Origin: a virus
DNA length: 27,284 nt
IMG/VR virus record: IMGVR_UViG_3300005577_000072
Span: 1 to 27,284 of that record
Strand: one strand, 5' to 3'
Part shown: one piece after another, positions 23,051 through 27,284 of the stretch
Position numbering within the stretch: the first letter of the stretch is position 1
Layout of the letters: every line of letters begins with the position of its first letter
The notes under the pieces: model-generated
Databases searched by the model: none
Told to the model about the DNA's origin: nothing
Seen by the model: only the letters and a program-made list of their open reading frames with translations
Program-made: the position numbers and the translations under genes

Positions 23051-25239
23051 TGGCAACTTTCTATCAAGAGCCGAACCCCACGAACGATCCGAACTACGAC
23101 AAGCAGAGCCGTGAGCCAGATCGCGTACAAGCCGATCAATCTCTCGGGCAGCTTTTCGAGGGCATCGGCAATGTCACAAATCTCTCCGGGAAGGCTTTGA
23201 ATAATATCTTCACCGAGAATATCAAACGCGATGCTCGCGATATGATCGATCCGATCATGCGGGAACACGGGACTGATCTCTCTGGCGAAGACATCAAAGC
23301 TATCGCAGGCACAGGGGCCAAGGGTAAGGTCCGGCTGATGCAGATGCGCAACGGCGCAGGTGGGTACACAGACCCGACCGATGACTCTGGTGCTCTGTCT
23401 TTCGCCCCGTCTGATCCTGACGTTCAACAGGCGGTGAAACTATTTGACAGTGCTACCCCGAATGACCCTGCCCGTCGTCCACTACCCGGTGCAGCTCAGA
23501 AAGAAGTAGACACCCTGTCACGCATGGATCAGGCATACCGTGCCGGAAACCTCTCTGATAGCTATTTCTACGGCCAGTTGAACGCTGTAGTAGCAAAGCT
23601 TCGTAGCCGGTATCAGGGCTTCGAGGATGAAATCGATCAGGCGGTTCAAGGGATCACTGGCGTTCAACCTGCGAATGCCCTCCGTAAATCGCTTCTGAAC
23701 GATATCCAGTACAATCAAGCAGCCGCACTACAGGGGCAGACTTCCGATGACAAGTGGCGCGACCAGAACGCCCACTATATCTACGCCGCTACTGGACGTG
23801 ATCCTTACAGTGTTCCTGTTGATGTCGCTAAGGCAGAGGTCGCGAAGTATCGTGGCCAGCAGGACCTTCTCCGAGGAAAAACCCTAGCTGCCGAAGCTGG
23901 CTCTCCGGATGCCGAAGCGGCTGTCTCTGATACGCTCGCCCACATGGTTCGGTCGGATTTGACCCAATTCGTAGGTGGCGTCAAGGGTGAGACGTTTGAC
24001 AGTGACTTCCGCAAGAAGGCTCAGGAAATGACCCTGAACGGTGGAGGCACACAGAAGGACATCGACGAACTCGTAGCCAACTTAGAGAAGCGAAAAGGCG
24101 ACCTCTCCGCCCAGATGCGTCAAACCGCTTACAGCCCTCTAGCTGACGACCCGCAGGGCCGTAGTATGGTTTCCAAGCTCGGTAAGGGTGGCGATACTCG
24201 GTTCAACGAAATCATGAACGTCCAATTGAAACAGTACGACGATATGATCGCGTTGGTTAAGAGCAAGAATTTCTCTCAACTCGAACGGACGACTAATACC
24301 ATCAAAGAGCAGGACAACATTGACGTTATGAACCTCCGGAGGGCGTTCCCGATGAGCCGGGTCGCTACGTCGATCTCTACAGCCTTCCCGAACAATCCTC
24401 AGATGGTCAACCGGTTCCTAGAAGTCAGCGACGTTCTCCCGAAGTGGGCTCAGGCGGTGAAGGACGGTGTAGGTAATGCGATCCTCGGGGGCAGCAACAC
24501 TACTCCCGCGCCTACGCCCTCGCAAGCGGTCGGGGCCTATGGCCCTGCTGGTACTGGCAAGCCGAGCAATGCCGATGATGCCGATAAGCAGGCTCAGATG
24601 TATCGTGAGACGGTCAAGCAGTACGATATGGTGATCTCGCCTGAGAACAAGAACATTCCTAATGCTGCCCACGTTGCGAAACAGTTCTTCAAGGACGTGG
24701 ACTTCTACAACAAGATGAATGACTCTGCCCGTCTGAAACTCTTCATGACGATGGCGACCCCGGAGAAAACTGCCTTCGTGAACCAGATCGCAAGCAAAGA
24801 CCCTGAAGTCCGTGATCTCTACAGGTCATGGGTTCTCCGGGCAGCAGGTGATATCTGGCGTCGTTCGGCTGATGATCTTCAGAGCTATCTGAAAGACAAG
24901 TCCGTGGACGTTCAGTTCAACCAGACCGGCGGGTACTTCTACAATAATACGAAGTACGAAGCTGGTGCCGGTGCAGCCCGCGCTGTGACCCCACTGGGCA
25001 TGAAGCCCATCCAAGACAATATCAACGCGGTGAACAACGTCATCACGATGCTTAAACCCATCGTGGGCAACGAACCGGAGAAGTACCTCCCAGCCCTTGG
25101 CATCGACCCGAAGGCCCAGAAGAACGATACCTTCTTCGAGGCTATCCGGCAGAAGCTTAAAGACAAGTATGAAGATTGGATGACCGAGACTGAGCGTGAA
25201 GCGATCATCAGAGGCGAGAAGAAGCTAAACCCTCGGTAG
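23050..25239 (+). CDS. Internal virion protein (T7 gp15-like by size and place)
   Basis: The 729-aa product overlaps the giant gene by one base. It is helical, hydrophilic and rich in Asp, Lys and Gln, without cysteines or clear membrane spans. The first 40 residues are disordered; a Pro/Ala-rich linker lies near 480-495 (GSNTTPAPTPSQAVGAYGPA). The size resembles T7 gp15 (747 aa), which works with gp14 and gp16 in the ejected channel, but in T7 gene 15 precedes the larger gene 16 whereas here the order is reversed. The match is by size and context, not by detectable similarity. Just before the TAG stop there is a slippery heptamer with a long open -1 frame, so a fraction of this protein may be extended (see 25227-25233). 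Confidence 0.75.
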   Translation: MATFYQEPNPTNDPNYDKQSREPDRVQADQSLGQLFEGIGNVTNLSGKALNNIFTENIKRDARDMIDPIMREHGTDLSGEDIKAIAGTGAKGKVRLMQMRNGAGGYTDPTDDSGALSFAPSDPDVQQAVKLFDSATPNDPARRPLPGAAQKEVDTLSRMDQAYRAGNLSDSYFYGQLNAVVAKLRSRYQGFEDEIDQAVQGITGVQPANALRKSLLNDIQYNQAAALQGQTSDDKWRDQNAHYIYAATGRDPYSVPVDVAKAEVAKYRGQQDLLRGKTLAAEAGSPDAEAAVSDTLAHMVRSDLTQFVGGVKGETFDSDFRKKAQEMTLNGGGTQKDIDELVANLEKRKGDLSAQMRQTAYSPLADDPQGRSMVSKLGKGGDTRFNEIMNVQLKQYDDMIALVKSKNFSQLERTTNTIKEQDNIDVMNLRRAFPMSRVATSISTAFPNNPQMVNRFLEVSDVLPKWAQAVKDGVGNAILGGSNTTPAPTPSQAVGAYGPAGTGKPSNADDADKQAQMYRETVKQYDMVISPENKNIPNAAHVAKQFFKDVDFYNKMNDSARLKLFMTMATPEKTAFVNQIASKDPEVRDLYRSWVLRAAGDIWRRSADDLQSYLKDKSVDVQFNQTGGYFYNNTKYEAGAGAARAVTPLGMKPIQDNINAVNNVITMLKPIVGNEPEKYLPALGIDPKAQKNDTFFEAIRQKLKDKYEDWMTETEREAIIRGEKKLNPR
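25227..25233 (+). promoter_or_regulatory. Candidate -1 programmed frameshift site (AAACCCT)
   Basis: A AAC CCT in the zero frame fits the X XXY YYZ slippery pattern and lies two codons (CCT CGG) before the TAG at 25237-25239. A -1 slip would continue as TCG GTA GGC GGC GGC CGG into the open frame ending at 25526, giving about 825 aa instead of 729. A 5-bp hairpin, CCCCG (25260-25264) with CGGGG (25273-25277), lies downstream, but about 26 bases away, farther than usual. No experiment supports it yet. Confidence 0.35.
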
Positions 25240-25265
25240 GCGGCGGCCGGATAAGCGCGCCCCGT

Positions 25266-25526
25266 TTGTCAGCGGGGGATACGATCACCGACGTTCTAGA
25301 GAACGATATACCGGGGTTCTCTCCGTATCCGAACTTTAGGAAGTCGGAGAACATCGAAGACAGGCGGCATGACCCTGCTGTGCCTGTCGGTAAAGATGAG
25401 GAAAGTGGTTTCGATCTCAGTGACTACGGTCCAATCCCTGCGGAGACTGATCTCTCCAGAGCAGCGGGGACAGGAGCCCTGAAACCTAGGCCACCAATTC
25501 CCGATCTTCGGCGTAGATTTGAGTAA
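25266..25526 (+). CDS. Small open frame (86 aa) or C-terminal frameshift extension
   Basis: This frame ends TAATAA just before the terminator. If read as a separate gene its only start is TTG at 25266, with no Shine-Dalgarno sequence in the preceding 20 bases. The frame is, however, open upstream to 25200 and in the -1 phase relative to the 729-aa gene. It therefore reads naturally as the end of that protein after a -1 frameshift, joined through SVGGGRISAPR. The sequence is acidic, Pro/Asp/Arg-rich and probably disordered, with YPNFRKSENIEDRRHDPAVP (18-37) and PRPPIPDLRRRF near the end. No known domain is seen. Codon style matches the neighbours, so I think it is translated; how it starts is unsure. 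Confidence 0.5.
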   Translation: MSAGDTITDVLENDIPGFSPYPNFRKSENIEDRRHDPAVPVGKDEESGFDLSDYGPIPAETDLSRAAGTGALKPRPPIPDLRRRFE

Positions 25527-25530
25527 TAAA

Positions 25531-25566
25531 AAACCCCCTTGGCCAAAGCCTTGGGGGTTTCTTTTT
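25531..25566. terminator. Strong bidirectional terminator between convergent operons
   Basis: AAACCCCC (25531-25538) pairs with GGGGGTTT (25553-25560). After a TT/TT internal loop, GGC (25541-25543) pairs with GCC (25548-25550) around a CAAA loop. Rightward it is followed by CTTTTTGTTT. Leftward the reverse strand continues TTTTTTATTACT. It can thus stop both the structural transcript and the minus-strand operon. Confidence 0.93.
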
Positions 25567-25568
25567 GT

Positions 25569-25682
25569 TTAGTCCTTAAGACCCTTTTTCTTATCGATTT
25601 TCAGGTCTTTCTTGGAGCCTTCTTTAATGCCCTTCTTCTTATCGAGGGCCTTGTCTTTAGTGCTCTTTGAGGCTTTTGCCAT
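25569..25682 (-). CDS. Lysine-rich 37-aa peptide with an internal duplication
   Basis: Read on the minus strand, ATG at 25682 overlaps the TAA of the preceding gene (TAATG), with AGGA just upstream. The product has 37 residues, 15 of them lysine. It contains two near-identical units, ALDKKKGIKE (12-21) and KIDKKKGLKD (28-37). No membrane segment or cysteine is present. Such a basic peptide could bind nucleic acid or an acidic host protein, or act as a small regulator. It is the last gene before the terminator. Coupled start, clean stop and codon use consistent with neighbours argue that it is real; no family is recognised. Confidence 0.6.
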   Translation of the reverse strand: MAKASKSTKDKALDKKKGIKEGSKKDLKIDKKKGLKD

Positions 25683-25975
25683 TATCCTAATACTCCCATG
25701 ATTTTCTTCTGCATTTCGTCGACCCACCGTTCCTTGATCATAAGCCGCATCTGGATATCATCTAGATACTTCTTAGGGACTTGGAAAGGCAGGCTTCGGC
25801 TGGTGCTGTCGAAGAATAAATCGAGGATGTACTCCTCACGGCTCTTGAAGACGTTGTACTTGTGGTATATCTTAAGCCGCGCTCGACGAGTCGTTCCGTA
25901 CAGGCGGTGGAACCAATCCTGTAGTTGTTCCATTTCCCGTTCCAGCAGGGGTTTGTGGTCGCTTAGGTCTGTCAT
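25682..25975 (-). CDS. Hypothetical protein (97 aa)
   Basis: I choose ATG 25975 with GAGGG just upstream, rather than an in-frame TTG at 26005. The product is helical and highly charged: an acidic first helix (SDHKPLLEREMEQLQDWFHR, 5-24), a basic middle (TTRRARLKIYHKYNVFKSRE, 28-47) and a C-terminal helix with KERWVDEMQKKIMG. There are no membrane spans. The function is not recognised. Its first 104 bases overlap the 3' end of the upstream diphosphohydrolase-like gene in another frame, an unusually long overlap for this window. It ends TAATG at the lysine-rich peptide gene. Confidence 0.65.
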   Translation of the reverse strand: MTDLSDHKPLLEREMEQLQDWFHRLYGTTRRARLKIYHKYNVFKSREEYILDLFFDSTSRSLPFQVPKKYLDDIQMRLMIKERWVDEMQKKIMGVLG

Positions 25976-26324
25976 CGTTCCCTCTGTTCCAAGCCGTGTA
26001 GGCAATCAAGAAGAAGATATTGGTCGCGGCGTGCCATAAGTGATGTTCGCCCGTGTCTTGGTCCTTGTCCTCACCCCCCCACCAAGCATTGATATGACGT
26101 ATAGCCGCGTCAGTTGGGCGTGACCAATCCATGCCCTGTTCCCAGTTCCTCGGGGCATACTTCCTAGCGCCAATTCCAAGGATCGTAGCAACTGCTTTAA
26201 CGCCTTCAACTGGGACGAGGTGAAAGCTGTCGATCCCGAGCCACTCACTCCACTTGAACTTGCCATGATCGAATTTGACTCCTTGCTTGTTGATGTCGTC
26301 TCCGGGACGTAACTGCTCAGCCAT
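25872..26324 (-). CDS. dATP/dGTP diphosphohydrolase-like protein (DUF5664-type)
   Basis: The start ATG 26324 overlaps the DUF4406 stop by eight bases; the frame is open farther upstream but only through that gene. The 150-aa product shows the phage family often named 'dATP/dGTP diphosphohydrolase, N-terminal': KFDHGKFKWSEW (17-28), HLVPVEGVKAVATILGIGAR (35-54), KYAPRNWEQGMDWSR (55-69) and AIRHINAWWGGEDKDQDTGE (74-93), then HHLWHAATNIFFLIAY (94-109). Acidic Glu85/Asp86 and the His cluster (94, 95, 98) are candidate metal ligands. Related enzymes turn dNTPs into dNMPs, changing nucleotide pools. The last about 32 residues are Pro/Thr/Gly-rich and lie in the overlap with the next gene. Family call good, substrate unknown. 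Confidence 0.72.
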   Translation of the reverse strand: MAEQLRPGDDINKQGVKFDHGKFKWSEWLGIDSFHLVPVEGVKAVATILGIGARKYAPRNWEQGMDWSRPTDAAIRHINAWWGGEDKDQDTGEHHLWHAATNIFFLIAYTAWNRGNDDRPKRPQTPAGTGNGTTTGLVPPPVRNDSSSAA

Positions 26325-26679
26325 AGATGATTTGATACTCCGGGTTCTGGGCCTTAGCGAACTGGGCCACAGCCCACTCAGCTCTAGCGCCTGTGCTCTT
26401 TTCCCATCCGGGCAGGAGGTAAATCGCATCGCTGTTGATAACCTTGTCACAATCCCACGTGAAAGCGGATTTCCAATCCCATCCTTCATCGACCAGTGAG
26501 CGATTATCTCCCGTAGAGAAGGAACTGTGGGTCTGTACATCTTTCTCTGTTTCCTTCGCAGCGGGGTTCCAGACCTTCCAACCTTGACGTTCCAACGTGT
26601 ACTGAGCCGTAAAGAAAGCCGGGAAGTTGAACTCCGGGTAGCCGCTCATCGGCCCTGCGATATAAATCTGCTTAGGCAT
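26317..26679 (-). CDS. DUF4406 protein (nucleoside 2-deoxyribosyltransferase-like fold)
   Basis: The 120-aa product has GGAGG (minus strand, 26693-26689) before ATG 26679. It begins KQIYIAGPMSGYPEFNFPAF (3-22), the signature of DUF4406. It continues with GWKVWNPA (33-40), a DWKSAFTWDCDKVINSDAIY run (68-87) and LLPGWEKSTGARAEWAVAQF (88-107), where Glu101 corresponds to the catalytic Glu of deoxyribosyltransferases. The fold is related to nucleoside 2-deoxyribosyltransferases, which move deoxyribose between bases, and more remotely to TIR domains. The real substrate of DUF4406 proteins in phages is not established. It shares 8-base overlaps on both sides, in a row with a second such fold at 26836. 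Confidence 0.85.
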   Translation of the reverse strand: MPKQIYIAGPMSGYPEFNFPAFFTAQYTLERQGWKVWNPAAKETEKDVQTHSSFSTGDNRSLVDEGWDWKSAFTWDCDKVINSDAIYLLPGWEKSTGARAEWAVAQFAKAQNPEYQIIYG

Positions 26680-26839
26680 CTTGAGTTTCCTCCGGGGCTT
26701 CGGTTTCCTTAGGTTGCTGCTCTTGAAGCTGGACGTTAAGCTTCTCGATCAGGAACTTGACATCAGCGTACGGGAGTTTACCGAGAGCAGCGCCGATGAT
26801 CTGGACTTCTTCAACCGTGACATTCAAATTGAAATTCAT
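26672..26839 (-). CDS. Conserved small phage protein (55 aa)
   Basis: The start ATG 26839 has GGAGA upstream and forms ATGA with the stop of the preceding gene. An earlier in-frame start at 26905 would run inside that gene. The product reads MNFNLNVTVEEVQIIGAALG, then KLPYADVKFLIEKLNVQLQE, then a Gln/Glu/Pro-rich tail: one short strand and two helices followed by a disordered acidic end. Small proteins with the 'NVTVEEV..I..ALGKLPY..V..LI.K' pattern are common in phages, and no function is known to me. It overlaps the DUF4406 gene by eight bases. Confidence 0.72.
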   Translation of the reverse strand: MNFNLNVTVEEVQIIGAALGKLPYADVKFLIEKLNVQLQEQQPKETEAPEETQDA

Positions 26840-27276
26840 CTGTAGTTCTCCAATCCTTGGATTAAGTCTTCTTTGTTCGTAAAAATATCCGTAGCGAAAT
26901 TCCACATTACATCATAGCGATCAGGAACCCCATCAAGAAGGATGAAGCCGGGCTTAGCGGGTCCGCCCCCACAGCCACCAGTAAACCATCCAAGCTCAAG
27001 ATGGCCACTCCTGCCCGCAGGCATAATAAGAACAGCCAGATCACACCGTCGAAGATGTGTCGTATCGAACTCGAAGGTGTGTCTAGCAGCGTAACCATAG
27101 ACTGAGGTCTTAAGGTCGCGACCCCGAATATGCTCGTAGTCACGCCACTTGTCGTCGGCCTCATGCCCCGCTCCATACCAATCATCGAATGCGTCCCAGC
27201 CTGCGGCTCGAAGACTGTTCCCGATAATGGGAATGTTTTCATTCCGCAGGCTTCCGATTATGTACACGGATTTCAT
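26836..27276 (-). CDS. Nucleoside 2-deoxyribosyltransferase-like protein
   Basis: The 146-aa product opens MKSVYIIGSLRNENIPIIGN, followed by AGWDAFDDW (25-33) and a KWRDYEHIRGRDLKTSVYGY segment (43-62). It then has ARHTFEFDTTHLRRCDLAVL (64-83) and MPAGRSGHLELGWFTGGCGG (85-104). Glu94 in SGHLELG sits where the family nucleophile is found, and the Gly-rich loop precedes the strand FILLDGVPDRYDVMW (111-125). Family members exchange bases on deoxyribose or hydrolyse the N-glycosidic bond. It is the first complete gene of the leftward operon in this window. Its start lies eight bases from the right edge, so the upstream gene and ribosome site are not visible; a TAATG coupling is suggested by the bases present. 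Confidence 0.8.
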   Translation of the reverse strand: MKSVYIIGSLRNENIPIIGNSLRAAGWDAFDDWYGAGHEADDKWRDYEHIRGRDLKTSVYGYAARHTFEFDTTHLRRCDLAVLIMPAGRSGHLELGWFTGGCGGGPAKPGFILLDGVPDRYDVMWNFATDIFTNKEDLIQGLENYR

Positions 27277-27284
27277 TATTGAGC

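Noticed and set aside
26325-26540. N-terminal extension of the diphosphohydrolase-like frame to 26540
   Set aside because: The added 72 residues lie inside the DUF4406 gene in another frame and resemble no part of the family; ATG 26324 gives the expected N-terminus.
1-27284. CRISPR arrays, tRNA genes, insertion sequences, integrase or attachment sites
   Set aside because: I saw no spaced repeats, cloverleaf-like segments, transposase motifs or duplicated attachment-like sequences; the window is fully explained by phage late genes and one minus-strand operon.

Overview
This window is part of the genome of a tailed, short-tailed (podovirus-type) double-stranded DNA phage. It carries the late structural, packaging and lysis-related genes almost end to end, densely packed with start/stop overlaps (TAATG, TGATG, ATGA). 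The order is large terminase, portal, small gene, scaffold, major capsid, hairpin terminator, appendage genes, tail tubular protein A, nozzle (tail tubular protein B), GNAT protein, core protein, giant internal virion protein, second internal virion protein. This is the T7 gene 8 to 16 plan with changes. No RNA polymerase, DNA polymerase or integrase lies in the window, so membership in a T7-like family is an inference from structural synteny. The host cannot be read from the sequence. The protein styles recall phages of Alphaproteobacteria such as rhizobia, but this is a weak impression.

Positions 1-179 are a leader region with an AT-rich -10-like box, a 14-bp direct repeat and a weak phage-promoter-like stretch. 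Positions 180-4060 hold a muramidase-like protein with an unusual C-terminal membrane segment, a probable small terminase, a small repeat protein, a probable tail appendage protein, a GH26-like glycoside hydrolase (likely capsule or exopolysaccharide depolymerase), a tiny membrane protein and a small unknown. Positions 4060-9912 hold large terminase, portal, a small unknown, scaffold, major capsid and a probable head decoration protein, closed by a GC-rich UUCG hairpin at 9920-9943. Positions 9958-13148 hold a second appendage locus (C1q-like protein and a 631-aa fibre) and two small membrane proteins that are holin candidates. Positions 13145-25239 hold the tail tube/nozzle and the ejected internal virion proteins, including one of 1909 aa.

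After the 729-aa internal virion gene, a 3' open frame at 25266-25526 lacks a convincing start. It lies in the -1 frame behind a slippery heptamer (AAACCCT), which suggests a programmed frameshift. A strong bidirectional terminator at 25531-25566 separates this rightward transcript from a leftward operon (25569-27276). That operon encodes a 37-aa lysine-rich peptide, a 97-aa unknown, a protein of the dATP/dGTP diphosphohydrolase-like family, a DUF4406 protein, a 55-aa conserved small protein and a second nucleoside 2-deoxyribosyltransferase-like protein. The leftward operon looks like nucleotide metabolism or host takeover, and continues beyond the right edge.

The most interesting leads are the candidate -1 frameshift, the nucleotide-handling trio on the minus strand, the GH26-like depolymerase, the C-terminally anchored muramidase, and the giant internal protein, which shows no visible transglycosylase domain but has beta-rich repeats.
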